Shown: positions 37,601-50,800, numbered from the stretch's first letter. The stretch: 64,000 bases of DNA from Sphaerulina vaccinii (GCA_022570795.1 JAKUDP010000003.1:1240001-1304000); one strand, 5' to 3'. Made by a program: numbers and translations. The notes: generated by a model from the sequence alone, not told the origin.

Positions 37601-38150
37601 AATTGCAAGTAAAGATCTAAAGAACCTTTATAAGAAACTAGAAGAACAAATTATAGACTTGCAACTAATAATAGCTAGGCTATATAATAATAAACAAAAA
37701 ATAGTATCTTAGCTAAAAAGAGAGAATAAAGTCTATTTTTTTATAAAAAACTTTAAAATAAAAAAAAAGATAAAGAAACTAGATTAAGTTAAAGTCGGAC
37801 TATTTTTAATTAATAAGCTATAAGGGCTAGTTAACTACTAACTTAAGTTGCTAAAAGATATAAAGATCTACCTAGTATTCTATATATTATTATTAGAACC
37901 TATAGATACTAAAATATTTTACTAAGAAATATTCTATTTCTAACCTAAGAAAGAGAATATATTCGAAGTAGAAAAGATTCTAGAACAAAAAAGTTAGAAC
38001 TACTTAATTAAATAGAAAAAGTATAATAATTCGGAAAATACCTAGGAACCTAAGTCTAATTTTATAAACTACTACTAGCTTCTAGTATAGTTCTACTAGA
38101 GTCTACTAAAAATAGAAAACTCTAGAAATTGTTAAGTAAACTTTCGAAAG
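34700..38150 (+). pseudogene. Gypsy-2 pol (protease, RT, RNase H, integrase), RIPped
   Basis: The protease motif DSRAS at 34815-34829 stands for DSGAS, a TGGA to TAGA change. The RT box at 35883-35894 reads YIDN (YVDD expected), preceded by a LQDAFYTI-like motif near 35.70 kb. RNase H (YYSRKLT near 36.40 kb) and integrase (DFIIKLP, then DIILVIVNRLTKYIYF near 37.1 kb) follow. Frames are continuous over long stretches and stops are mainly TAG or TAA. Domain order protease-RT-RNase H-integrase is that of Ty3/Gypsy. The C-terminal end is approximate. Confidence 0.82.
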
Positions 38151-38750
38151 TACTCTAAGTCCTAGGTAAAAAATTCAAAGCTAGGCTAGTAGATAGCTCT
38201 AGAAAAGTTATAACTTCCTTTTCTATCTATTCTACTACCTTCTACTCCTCGATATTTACTAGCTCTACTACTATTATATTATCTATATAATAATCGATTA
38301 GATCTATCTACTACTACAACTATATCTTATATATATATATAGTATAAGAAGCCTTATACGTAGCCTCTAAGGCATATTATACCTCCTTCTAGGCGCGCTT
38401 TGCCTCTTAGATCCTAAATAAGAGCTTCTCTTTCTTAGAATAAAAACAATCGAATTTGGACTTTATAACCTAGATGTCGTACTACTAACTATAATAAATA
38501 TACTTATTATATTTTCCTAAGTAAATATATACCTTATATATATACTTATACTTCTTATAGAACAAATACAACTTTACTATAATAGCTTTCTAGAGGTCTA
38601 GAAAATTAGCGAGCTTATAATAATAATAGGTTAAGAACTTAGTTATTATATAAAGTATTATAAAAAAAAGAAGCTATAACAACTAACTTTCTAGAGGATA
38701 ACAACTCTATAAACTAGCTTCGGGATAAAGCTAGGCTAGATAGGAAATAG

Positions 38751-39112
38751 TATTATAGTTTATATACTACGAGAATATTTCTAGAAATTTTCTAGGTATA
38801 TATTATATATAGAAGTAATTAGTAGCGCTTAGACTAGGCCTACTACTAATTATACTAAGTACCCTAATTATACTAAGTAGGCCTTAATTAGAGTAATTAG
38901 AGTAATTAATAAAACTAGGAATCTTCTTTATATATATAGGTAATAAATATCGTAGTTATAAATAGTTATTATATATAACTTACTATTCTATCTTACTAAT
39001 TAGAATATAAGAACTTTTTTTACTTACTCTTTTATAGATATATTAATAAGCTCTAACTAGATTAAGCTTAGCCTCTACTTAGTAAGATTATTAGGTCCTC
39101 TATAACCTAATA
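38751..39112 (+). repeat. Gypsy-2 3' LTR
   Basis: 362 bp, partner of 32409-32770. Differences are mostly transitions. Confidence 0.92.
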
Positions 39113-39117
39113 AGTAG

Positions 39118-41014
39118 TTAGAGTAGTAGAATAGTACTATTATATAGATTAATTATATACTTTATACTATTAATAGGCTTGCTTTTTATTTCCTCTATAG
39201 AATTAAGAATATTATTAAACTAATAGAACTCGATTAGTATAGAAAGTAGTACTATACTATTTTTAGCTATAAGTATAGTATATATATAAAATACTTTTTT
39301 TAGATTTTTAAAAAACTTTTTAGTATTATAGATAGTAACTTTCTTAAAGCTATCTCTATAGTACTACTTATCTATTATACTATTAATATATACTTACTAA
39401 GTATATTACTATATCTAACTAAAAATAAAATTAGGCTTAGATATATTATATATATAGAATATACTATCTATAATATATTTAACTTCTATAGAGTCTATAA
39501 TTTATATATAGATATAGTATACCCTATAGTAATAACCTAGTTCTTCTATATAGAAGGTTGCTAGTAGTAATACTATATTAGGCTATTAAAAAAAGTTATA
39601 TTATAAAATTAATATTAGTAGTATTATTAAGTAAGCTAGTTATATTAATAAACTAATTATTTTATATCTCGACTACTACTTATATAGCCTTTGCTCTATT
39701 AACCTAAATAGAAAGGTAGCTTTTACTACTTAGCTTAGTATCTAAAAATTATAGTTTTTTTTTAATACTTTTACTTTTTTTTTATTTTTAGATATAGTAA
39801 CTTTATAGACTACTAGCTTTTTATCTACTTTATAGTTTAGGTAGATAGAGTTAGTAGTAATATAGCTCTTTTTATAATAGCTATAGTAGGTAAAGTAGAA
39901 GTAGTCTAGCTTAGATAATAAAGCCTTATTTTAATTAGTACTATTAGTATAATAAGACTTACTTTTATTCTTATACTACTTATATTTATTAGTATTAGAG
40001 CGCTTATATTTTAACTTTTTATATTTATACTTTTAATTTTAAATAGAGTTACTATAGTAAGAAATAGTACTATTAGCCTATTCTAAGCGCCTTACTAATA
40101 TAATAAGGTCGGCTTACTTATATAGAATAGTATAGCTTTTAATAATCTTTTTATAGAAAAATAGCTTTAGCTTTATAAGAAAGTAGCAAACTAGCTATAT
40201 TTTGCTATAGTTCTCTAGCTAGGCCTCTATATAACTAAGGTTAGTAGTAAAAAAGCAAATACTCTAGTTATCTCTCTATCTAGCCTAGTTATATTTAATT
40301 ATAATAAGTATTAGGTAGTTTGCCTAGTTACTAATAATACTATAGATCTAGGTTTTAAACTAGCTCTAAGTATAATAAGCTAGAAGTAAGTTTTTATACT
40401 TATTATACTAGGTCTCCTATACTTTACCTATAAGCTATATAATAGTATATAGAACTTTCTTTTAATTAGACTTAAAGTTATACTTAGTAATAGTAAAGTT
40501 AATTTTATAAGTATAAAAAAACTCTCGAGCTTTTTTATCTATATAGCTTTAGTATAGCTTAGAGTTATAAATTTTAATACTATAATATATACCTAAAATA
40601 CTAGTAACTAGAGTGCTACTTATAGTCTTTTTAAAGTTATTATCTAGAAAAGGCTTAGTAGAAGTATATATAGATATAATACTTAAGTTACTAAGTTCTT
40701 TATAAAAAGCTTTATTTTTATAAGTTACTTATAATATATAAGCTTTTTTTTAGAAAGTAGTATTCTTAGCTTTAAAGTTAATATAAAGCTACTATATAAT
40801 AGCTATAGCCTTAGTATTCTTTTTATTAGAGCTATTATTATTAGCTTGTCTAGAGGCGCTAGTTATATTAATATTATTACTTTTATTCTATTATAGAGTT
40901 TTATTAGAAATATTTTTAATATAATCTAGCTACTTACTATATATATAGCGCTACTTTAGAGCTATTATAGCCTCTATAGATTACTATTTTTTTAAAAAAT
41001 TAAAAAATTAGAAA
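39118..41014 (-). pseudogene. Gypsy-1 protease and gag segment, RIPped
   Basis: After the Gypsy-2 insertion the minus strand continues with low-stop frames expected upstream of RT. A Tyr-rich patch near 39.88 kb has the spacing of a RIPped zinc knuckle. Gag would run to the 5' LTR at 41015. Individual motifs are weak because RIP is heavy here. Confidence 0.55.
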
Positions 41015-41238
41015 TATAAAAATAGAAGTATATAGTAATATATAGAGCGCTAGTTAATAAAAGTATTAGTTATATAAACTAATTCTTACTTCTATAAAGA
41101 ATATAGAAGCTTTTAGAGTTATAAAGCAACTATATTTTATATATACTCTACTTTTAGAACTAAGAATATAGAATTACTCTATAATCTAGATTCTTTTTTT
41201 AGAGTTAAAATACTATATTTTTAGACCTAGCTTTTATA
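41015..41238 (-). repeat. Gypsy-1 5' LTR
   Basis: 224 bp, partner of 20796-21019. Its right end is fixed exactly by the DUF3435 fragment that starts at 41239, because that fragment's other copy at 57140 matches from this very base. Confidence 0.88.
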
Positions 41239-41394
41239 ATAATATAAAGCTATATAACTTCTACTATAGTACTAGTAAAGCTTTTAATACTAGTAGTAAG
41301 TTCTATAGATTATCTATTAAGTATTAGATATAAGCTAAAGTTAGTAGGCTATATTAGTAACTTTTAATAGAACTAGATACTATAGTACTATAAC
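41239..41394 (+). pseudogene. 156-bp DUF3435 fragment cut by Gypsy-1
   Basis: Aligns without gaps to 57140-57295, part of the DUF3435 relic, and encodes the same LYNFYYSxSKAFxTSSKFYRL stretch. It is more heavily RIPped than the other copy. Gypsy-1 truncates its left side, and similarity stops abruptly at 41394 with unknown sequence following. The rest of this gene copy is not at the far end of Gypsy-1. Confidence 0.75.
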
Positions 41395-42059
41395 TTATAT
41401 AGAGTAATACTAGCTTTGTAACTAAAATATAGATTTTATTATAATTACTATTTTATATAGCTATTTTTAGAAATTATTTTATTTATATTTTAGTATATTT
41501 TAGTATATATTTTAGTATATATACTATACTACTTTCTAAATTAACCTCCGAGAATCTAGTAATAAGTTACTAAATTTAATATAAAAAAACTTTAACTTTT
41601 TAGAAAAAAGTTACTTTTTAAACAACTATATAATAATATAATATATTTTATAAACTAAAATTATAATAATAAGTAAGTAGGATACTCTAGATAAAACAAG
41701 CCTAGTCTTAGTATATTCTATTATTCTATTATTATATTATTACTATTACTTTTTTACTACTTTCTAAATATATTCTATTTTAGATTACTTTAGGTTTTTT
41801 AATTTTAGTAATTTTATAAAAAGTAGGTTACCTAGAGTTACTTATTATCCTATAATAGCTATGCTTGTTTAAAGTTTAGTTCTATATAGGTATATACCTT
41901 TTTTAACTTTCTATCTATAAAAAATCGAAGATTTAGCTCTTATTATCGAGAAATATAAGCTATTTTATTATAAAATAGCCTAAGTTAAAAATCTCTTATA
42001 TAAAATTTAGTAAATTATTACTAGATACTTTTTATTCTAGCTTGTTATATACTACTATA
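41395..42059. other. RIPped spacer
   Basis: AT-rich, no family recognised. Composition rises gradually from about 41.85 kb into the next degraded frame. Confidence 0.4.
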
Positions 42060-43170
42060 TAAGCTATACTAGAATAGAAAGTAGTCTAGCTACGCGAGAT
42101 AGTATAATCGAAGCCTTCGTATTAGCTAAAGCTACAAGCAACCTAGTATACCTTAAAGCGACGAAATAGCCTATATAGTCTATACTTAATAGTAAATTCC
42201 TATCGTCTATAGAGTACTCTAGTACTACCTAGCAAGCTACGATATAGTATATTGCGCTAGGTGCTAGTTAGAATATATATATAGAATTCTTTATATATAG
42301 CTTTGCGCTACTATAGTACTTCCTTCTATAGCTAAGACTCCTTATAGCTCTTTAACTTATAGATACTAGACTATTCTAGTATACTAATTACTATAGTAAG
42401 TGTTTTAGTAGCTACTCTTAGTATATTAGATAAGGCGTAGTTAGTATAAGGCTTGCGAGCTTTCTATACCTTCTTAGTCTTTATATAGCTTCGACTACTA
42501 TATATAAGTATCTTATTAATAGGTAGATCTAGCTCGCTAGGTTAGCTAAGTTTATAGCTAGGCTCGAGAAGTAGTAGTTTATTATTACTCTTACTATTAC
42601 TTGTAGTATCTTGCCTAATCTTAGGTATACTAGCTAGTTGCTTAGTAATAGCGTTCTACTACTTTACTATAGTCGAAGAGTAGAAGCTAATATTCTTTTA
42701 TTACTACTTATATACTACTAATTTTATAAATAATTTTGCCTCTAACGAATAGGCCAAGCTATATAGTATTATTTATATAATTTATAATATATTTTTCCTT
42801 AGTACCTAGCGAGAATTATAGGCGCTCTAAACAGACTATAAGGTCGGGTATTAGAGTCCTTTACTTCGTAGCTTAGCCTCGATAAGAACTCTTAGAACTC
42901 TACTACTAGTTAGCCTTCTTTATAGGAGCTAGGAAATTCAAGTAGCTCTTACTTCCTTTAATAAATAAGATATATTAAGAGAATAATAGATTATAAAATC
43001 AACTTTCTAGCTTGCTATATAAGTAGCAGCTTCGAAGTAAATAGTAAATAGAAGAGTTATAGAAGTAGAGAGCCTCGATAGAGCGTTAGTTAGCCTAGTA
43101 GAAGAAGCAAATAGAGTGCTAGCTAGTTTAGTAGATTAAAATTATTATACTTTTAAAAGAAAGGGAACTA
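42060..43170 (+). pseudogene. Degraded gene of unknown function with C-terminal coiled coil
   Basis: One plus frame from about 42,082 (SLATRDSIIEAFVLAKATSN) stays readable to about 42,900, with stops mostly TAG plus several TAA. Reading then moves to another frame (RKFKxLLLPLINK), through an intron or an indel. The last 70 or so codons are rich in Gln, Glu, Lys and Leu, with heptad-like spacing and a KKQIE motif, as in a coiled coil. The density of TAG at expected Gln/Trp positions and the retained CAA codons argue for a real former gene rather than chance. No known family was recognised. It lies just right of the DUF3435 fragment and before another unknown frame, so it may belong to the same former locus. 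Confidence 0.45.
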
Positions 43171-43686
43171 AAGTAATATATTACCTTACTACTATATAGT
43201 ATAAATACTAAAATATATATTATTTCCTACCTATCGAATTTAACAAACTTATTAAATATTCTACTATTCTATTATATACTATATATACTAATATATATAT
43301 AGAATAAGAGTGCGGGCTATCTTAGGTAGGTAAGCGATCTTTAGCCTAGAAGAGGTACTCTAGGTTCTAGGAAAGTAGCTATTCGGCACCTAGTAGAATA
43401 GAACTACTTCGAAAATATTAGTATTAGGTAGAAGGTATTAGTATAGAGAATATATAATTATATACTCTAGAGAAGATAGCGCTTCGCTATAGAAAGAGCT
43501 ACGTATAGATAGTAAGTACTTTATACTTTAGATATAAATATAGATAAAGATAAAGCTAAGTACTTTAGAATAGAATATACTCTATAGGATATATCGATAT
43601 TTCTATAGTATATCTTATTCTATACTATAGACTTTTACTTATACTTCGACTTAGCGATACTTTACTTTTCTATATAAATACTTTAT

Positions 43687-43780
43687 AGGTTAGAGTAGTT
43701 AGGAAGGTTAGAGTTAGAGTTAGGAAGGTTAGGAAGGTTAGGAGGTTAGAAGAGTTAGTAGATTAGTAGGTTGAGGAGAG
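43687..43780 (+). repeat. Degenerate GGTTAGGAA/GAGTTA tandem repeat
   Basis: A purine-rich strand with repeated gttaggaag and gttagagtta units over about 90 bases. It is guanine-rich for its surroundings. In one frame it encodes a Leu-Gly/Glu/Arg repeat, so it may be coding low-complexity sequence rather than a telomere remnant. Confidence 0.6.
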
Positions 43781-43869
43781 TATTAGACTTGTTCGACTTA
43801 ATAGCAACCTAAAGGCTCTTTAGAATAGTTTCTATATATTGTATTTATATAAGAGGATATATTCTATAG

Positions 43870-44860
43870 AGTATGTCCTACCCCGAAGTACTTAGAAGAT
43901 AAAGTTAGAGTAGTAACTATATAGACAAATAGGCTACTTAGTTAAAGCTTTTATAAAATTCGTTTTCTATATTAAGGATATTAGAGGGCAGCGCATCGTA
44001 GTCTTTCTATATAAGGAAAGTAGGGAATCCTTATATATACTTACTAGATATTGCCTACTACCCTCGTAGGAGTTTTAGTAAGCTTTATACTCGAACGTAG
44101 TTCTCTACGAATCAAACTACTCGAAGTATACCTAGACTTAGAAAAAGAAATATAATTAGTAGGTCTTAAGTTCTATATAGTTAGACCTAGTATAGTAGAG
44201 TTTTCGCATCCTTAAGGACGAGAATAGTATAATTTTATATAAGCTAGTACTATAAGATAAGTCGAAGTACTTCCCTAGTTTTTAGTTTTTATTTATAAAA
44301 ACTTCGAATATAGGAAATTATAAGCTATAGTAGAGGGCGAAATATTAATTCCGAATTCTATATATATATTTTTAGACTTAAGATAGTTAGAGGATAAGTA
44401 GTAATATTAGAGAGAAAGTATATAGAAAGATAGAATTAACTTAGAATAGGTATTAGTAGGGAAGAACTTAATATTAAGCTCGACTATCGAGTATTATATT
44501 ATACTTGTCTCGATTAGGTAGGGACGTAGACTGAAAGCGAAGTAGGCTTCTAAGGTATAGTAGATAGTTTATAAATATCTCTATATATTTATAACTACTA
44601 AGCTATCGAAGTAAAAAGCGTCGCTCTAATAAGACTTATATTATATTTACTAGAGTAGTAGAATAACTTCCAAAGCTATAAGTTAAGTACTATTAGCACG
44701 CGTCTATAACCTATTATCTTATATATAAAGCTATAATTAGCTATTTCGGCATATCTTACTACTATATAGGCTCCTAGGTAGTATTAGCAAATGCCCGCTT
44801 AAGGTAGTATAGAATTATCTATATATAGATTAAGTATAATTACTACTATATTAAAAATAA
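43870..44860 (+). pseudogene. Degraded gene of unknown function, about 330 codons
   Basis: A single plus frame is readable from about 43,903 (YRQIGYLVKAFIKFVFYIKD) through RGQRIVVFLYKESRE, ALYSNVVLYESNYSKYT and KDENSIILYKLVL to about 44,857 without any frameshift. Stops are mainly TAG, with a few TAA and one TGA. Composition is less depleted than in the block to the right. A frame kept over so many RIP changes is what a RIPped exon looks like. No family was recognised; the sequence looks globular in the first half and basic in the second. It could be the downstream part of the same gene as 42.06-43.17 kb. Confidence 0.45.
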
Positions 44861-47800
44861 ACGCTAGATACTTGTTTTAGCAACAAGGCTAGAAGCGAAG
44901 TAACTAATTAAGAGAAAGCTAAAGTAAAGTATTTAAAAAGTAGTATATACTATAAGTATGCCTAGACTAGTACTAGTAAATAGATAGCTAGTATATACTA
45001 AGAAGAAAATAGCTAATAAGAATAAGATAGTAAGTTAGTAGTTAGAAAGTATATTATTAATTTAGAACTATCTATCTATTTATAAATTATTATTATTCTA
45101 TAGAGATACTATATATAGTATATTCTTACTATAGTAGTACTATATATTTATTTTTACCTATTTTTCTACTTAGAAAATAATAAGTTATATACTTTTATAT
45201 AATAATTTTTTTCTTATTCTACTATTATAAATAGTACTAGTAAAAGTTATAAAAGTAGTATAAAGTAGTAGTAGTAGTTTATCTATTTAGTAATATTATT
45301 ATATAGTACTACTAAAAGTTAGTTATACTATATAATATACTTAGTAATAATATACTAAAGCTAGGCTAAAATCTAGTAAATTTAAAACTTTTTCTAGTAC
45401 TATTTTAAAATAGTTATACTATATATATACTATACTAGCAAAGTTTAATAGAAGCTAGATAGTAGTATATAGTTATAGTATTAAAAGAAATACTAGATAG
45501 ATAGTTAGTATATATCGAATAAGTATATTTATAGCTATATATTATACTATAAGTTAGTAAAATACTTCTAGTAGATAGTATTTGCTTTAAGTATACTTTA
45601 CTATATTAGCGAACTTTTATAAATATACTATTAGTAAAAGAAAAATATAGTAGAGCTAGGTAGTATAGCTAAAACAAGGTATCTTTATTATTAGTTATAG
45701 TTCTAAAATTACTATTTCTAAGTAGCTACTACTATAAGTAAAAAGCTTAGTAGAAAGTATCTATATTCTAGCCTATTTTATAGTATAGTTTATTTTCGAT
45801 ATCTTATATATTTCTATTAAAGCTAAAAGTATTACTAAAGTTAGTATTCTAATATACTAAATCTAATAGTTTTCTAATATAGTTATTACTATTTAATATA
45901 TAGTATATATTAGTAGTAGATTATAAAAAGGCCTAGAAAGCTACTACTCTAGTATTAAGCGACTTATATTTCTAGTAACTACTATCTAGAGCTTAGTCTA
46001 GAACTCTTACTACTCTACTAGAGCTTTATAGACTATATAGTATTTCTAGTACTACTCTACTAAAGTCGAGCTTATAATAAGTATATAAACTAGTTTTTTC
46101 TTATAGTAAAAGAAAGTATTTCTAGTAAGTATAGTTACTATAAGTATTTAGTATATAGTAAAATTTGTTATAGTAGTTACTAGACCTAGGTAGGTTATTA
46201 TATCTATATACTATACTTTAAGAGTTATATATATTAGTAATTCTTATACTAGTACTATAGTAAGGTCGGCTTAAAATATTAAATAAATTATTAAAGCTAC
46301 TACTTTATAGTATTTATATAGAAGGCTTATAGAAAATACTTATAGAAATATTAGACTAGTTATTTTCTATAGAATCTATAGCTATAGAAATATTTTTTTT
46401 ATAGATTTTAGTAAGAATTATAAATATATTATAGTTAGTCTATTATTATAATAGGTCTATACTAGATTTGTCTCGATAGTTCTATAACTAAGTAGTAATA
46501 CCTATATAGTATAAAGTATTATTATTACTACTTACTACTTCCGAGACTAGATACTCTATCTTACTAGTAGTAATAGAATACAATTTAGAAAATATATAAG
46601 TTCTTAGTAGTAGTAGTATCTATATAGCCTTCTAAGTACTTATCTACTATTAGATCTTATCTACTAGAAATACTTTTTTACTAGAAGTAGCTTTACTAAA
46701 AGTAGAAAAGAGCTTTTTTAGTATTTTTTTAGTATTTTTTTTAGTATACTAATAAAGCTATAGAAGTATTCTATATAGTTAGTATTACTCTATCTAACTA
46801 CTATATTATAAAAAGCTATAAATTAATTAACTAAGAAGATATTAGAAGTAGCCTAATTTAGCTCTTTTATACTAGTAGCTATAGTAACTAACTACTTATT
46901 AGTAGTATTATAGTTATTAACTAGCTAGTATTAAAATAGCTATTATAGTATAGAGTTATAGCTACTATATATTTACTATCGAAAATAGCTCGATTTTCTA
47001 CTAATAGATTTTCTACTAATAGATTTTTAATAATAGCTATAGCCTATTTATATAAAGAACTTTTATAGTTAACAAACTTAGTATTTCTATTAAAAAGAGT
47101 ATCTAGTAATTAGAGTTAGCCTATTAGTAGTACTAGTATAAAGTATACTAGTATATTTAGTATCTATAAATTATTATATAGTATTTTATAAACGAACTCT
47201 ACTATAGTTAGGTAATCTACTTATATAAATTAGTTTATAATAAGTAAGAGTATAGAACCTCCTACTTTATATATAATTTATACTACTATTTCTAGCTTAA
47301 TAGTACTAGTTTTAGTAAGGTCAAATATAGTTAGCTTATAGATATATAGAATACTAGAATATATAAAAGCTAGTAGGTAGTAGTACTTATTAGCGAACTT
47401 AAAAGTAGCTATTAGTTATTAGGTATTAATCTCTATCTAAATTTATAAATTTTTAGTAATATTCTATTTACTAAATATATTTTACTAGTCGCTCGAGTTA
47501 TTATTACTAAATACTAGAAGCTATCTATTAGTCTGCTCTTGTCTACCTATATAGCTAGTTAGAGTCTTTTATTATTATATTTTTTATTATTCTACTCGTC
47601 TACTATAGAGGCTATATCTACTATTAATATCGACTTTTTTCTAATATAGTAACTAGTTAGTAATTAAAGTAGCTTGTTATTAAAATATACTTTATATATC
47701 TTGTCGGAAAACTTTAGTAGATTAGCTATTTTATAATATTTCTATTAGTATACTAAGTACTACTACTAATTATAGAATATAGAAATATAATATATAAAAA

Positions 47801-50800
47801 CTAGATATTAGCTATAGTTAGAGAATATTATACTATATCTACTATAGATATACCAAACTATAAAAGTATTATAATAGTAGTCTAAAACCTAAGTTTCTAT
47901 ATTAAAAATAAGTCTATTAAAGTTAGTTTCTTAAAACTATAAATTATTTTTACTACTTTTTAGTTACTAGATACTAGTAAACTCGTATCCTACTTAACTA
48001 TTTCTTAGATAGGTAATTAGAAGTTATAACAAATACTAGATAGTACTCTAATATATAACTCTCGAGCTATAGTATTTAGAATATATATCTATAAAGACTT
48101 AGTATAGCCTATTAATAAAGTCGCTAAGCTATATTAGAGGTACTACTTTAATATACTAAATTCTAGTAGATAATATAATATACTATACTTAGTTAGTCTA
48201 GCTTAACTACTTTTTATTAAATCTATAAATAGGTATTTTTAAGCCTATAATTACTTTAGTATTAGCTAAGTAAATATAAGACTTTTTATAGAATACTTAT
48301 TTTTTACTATATAATTAGATAAATTAGGTAGCTTCTATATTACTATTTATATATATTTCTAGTTTCTCGAAGTCTTATAGTTACTAAGCTATCTACTTAT
48401 TTAGATAGGGCTTTTTCTTATTATAATAAGTTAAAATAGTAGATAGATAATAGCTAGCCTTAGCTATATTAGATATTACTATACTTGCCTTTTTTACCTA
48501 TCTAGTAGTAAGCTAGGAAACTAGTATATAGCTTTCTACCTATAGTTTTATTTTTTATAGAAGGAAAGAATAGTACTATTAGTCGAGTATTTTAAAATAT
48601 ATCGAAAAGGCCTATATATTTATTTTATAAAACTCGAAATTTATATATATTATAGAAGGAACTAGTATAATTAGGCGCCTCTAGATAGGAGAGGCTATTC
48701 TATATAGGTAACTAGTATAATATATTAAAGTAGTTCTATAGTTCTATATAAGAATATTTTTTATAGACTTTTTCTAGAAGCTTACTAAGCCTAGGTATAG
48801 TTCGCTAGCTATAAAATAGATTAAATTTATTTAGTATAATTATTTGTTTTTATTCTAGTCTAGTATAATACTTAACTTTACTATTTAATATCTATACTAA
48901 TACTCTAGATTATAGTAGTACTATATCTTCTATATTTCTCTATATTTATATAGTACCTATCTAGTCTTAACTATAGTTCTAGAAATCTAGATACTCTATA
49001 AGTTTTATAATAGTTCTATCTATTACTAGTTAGATAAGAACTCTATATATTACTTAATCTACTTTACTAACTTTATATATATTACTTTTTTCTAAGTTCA
49101 AATATAGAATATTTATTTTCTAACTCTCGATAATATAGTTTATAGTATCGAAGTTAGATTACTATAGAAATACTAATATTAGAATTTTTTAGTAGGTAGC
49201 TATATCTAGTAGAATATACTTATTAGTATTAAAGCCTCTTATTCTAGTAATCTATACTAGTTAGATAGCTAGTATAGTAAGGGCTACGAAGTCGTATACT
49301 TAGTTAAGGTTATAGTTATATAGTATATAGATAGCTTTAGTATTATAGTTATACTTTTCTAGAAAGTATATTTATATATAGGCTTTGAATTCCTTCTAGA
49401 AGTCTACTAGTACTTAATAGAATTTAATATTACTCTTTTTATATTCTCTAAAGTATAGTATAAGTACCTTCTATAACTATACTAGGTAGAGGTAGATATA
49501 TTCGATTATAATACCTTTTAGCTCTAGGTTAGTACTTTCTATAAAATATATAGAATATAAAAGTATTTTAGGTAAAGAATTATTATATTTCTATTCTATT
49601 TTACTAATAAAGTTCTCTATTTCTAATTTCTAAAATATACTAGCTTTTATTTTTAACGAACTTTTTATAAATAGTCGGGCTATAGTTCTCTTCTATATTC
49701 GGTAGTATAGCTCGGCTATTATTAGTATATTAATAGGTAATACAAACGAGGAAGTTCGCTATATTATTTAGTACTCTATCTATTACTCTACTACTATTAT
49801 AGATAGTAGCTATAGTAAGACTTTTAGTAGATATATAGATTCTAGTTAGTAGTTTTTTTTCTAATATAGTAGAGTTTTATAGAGTTGTTCGAGTAATAAG
49901 GTCGTTTTAAAAGTATTTATTTATACTTGAATTAGTAGGTTATATTAATTATTACTACTAGAGAAAATTTCTATAAATAGTATTATTATTATTATAAATA
50001 GATTTATATATTATATTATTACTAGAAGCTTTTTCTAAAACTTAGTTACTATCTAGTAATACTTTACTATATAAGTTACTAGTTTTTACTATATATACTT
50101 ACTTTTAATTAAAAATAGATTTTAATTATTAATATAATACTATCTAATAATACCTAGTAATTATTCTATTATAGTTGTTTTTTAGAATCTAGCTATAGCC
50201 TTTTTTTTCTAACTCGACTTTGCTAGTTCTTACTATTACTATAGTAGTTAATACTCTAGTACTTTTACTTTAAGAGATAGAATAAAATATATAAACTTAG
50301 GCTAAAAAAAGTAGAAATAATTACTATAGAAGTACTTTTAGATCTTTTTACTATTAATCTAATAAAGAATATATAATTTTTAGTAATCTCTACTATATCT
50401 AGTTATAATAAATAGACTTCGAAAGCTAGAAGCTAGCTTTTTCTACTTACTTTTATTCGAGGTATTTTCTAGTATTACTACTTATTCTAGATAGAAAGTT
50501 TCTCTAGTAACTTCTAAATTATACTATATCTTCTATCTATTATACCGAGCTTTATTATATTAGTATATATTTTTAAGAAGCTTTTACTTTCTAGCTATAA
50601 AGATATATACTAGCTCTTCTATTTCTAAAGCTATTAGTAGATCGAAGTTAGATATAGTAAACTATTTAAGAAAGTTTTATTTCGATAGAGTAGATAGAGC
50701 CTACTTAGTTAGTTATATATCTACTAGTTTATATCTATATACTATCTTATATAGTAAGTACCCGAGATACTAAATATACCTAGTATTAATATTTCTAGTA

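Larger units (their letters stand above)
32409..39112 (+). mobile_element. Gypsy-2, complete, nested in Gypsy-1
   Basis: Two 362-bp LTRs, 6,704 bp overall, with the exact target duplication agtag at 32404-32408 and 39113-39117. Coding relics are on the plus strand, opposite to Gypsy-1. A purine-rich tract (gataggaaatag) precedes the right LTR. Confidence 0.93.
20796..41238 (-). mobile_element. Gypsy-1, minus-strand element split by two nested elements
   Basis: 224-bp LTRs at both ends enclose minus-strand Gypsy coding relics in three pieces: 21020-21642, 28441-32408 and 39118-41014. Subtracting Copia-2 and Gypsy-2 leaves about 6.9 kb, a normal Gypsy length. A polypurine tract (agaaaaaaaaaa on the minus strand) lies next to the left (3') LTR. 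The minus-strand frame breaks off in the RT region at 32408 and resumes with protease/gag-like sequence after 39117. No matching target duplication flanks the outer LTRs. Confidence 0.8.

Noticed and set aside
20791..41243. Target duplication around Gypsy-1
   Set aside because: tttac and ataat do not match even allowing C/T change.
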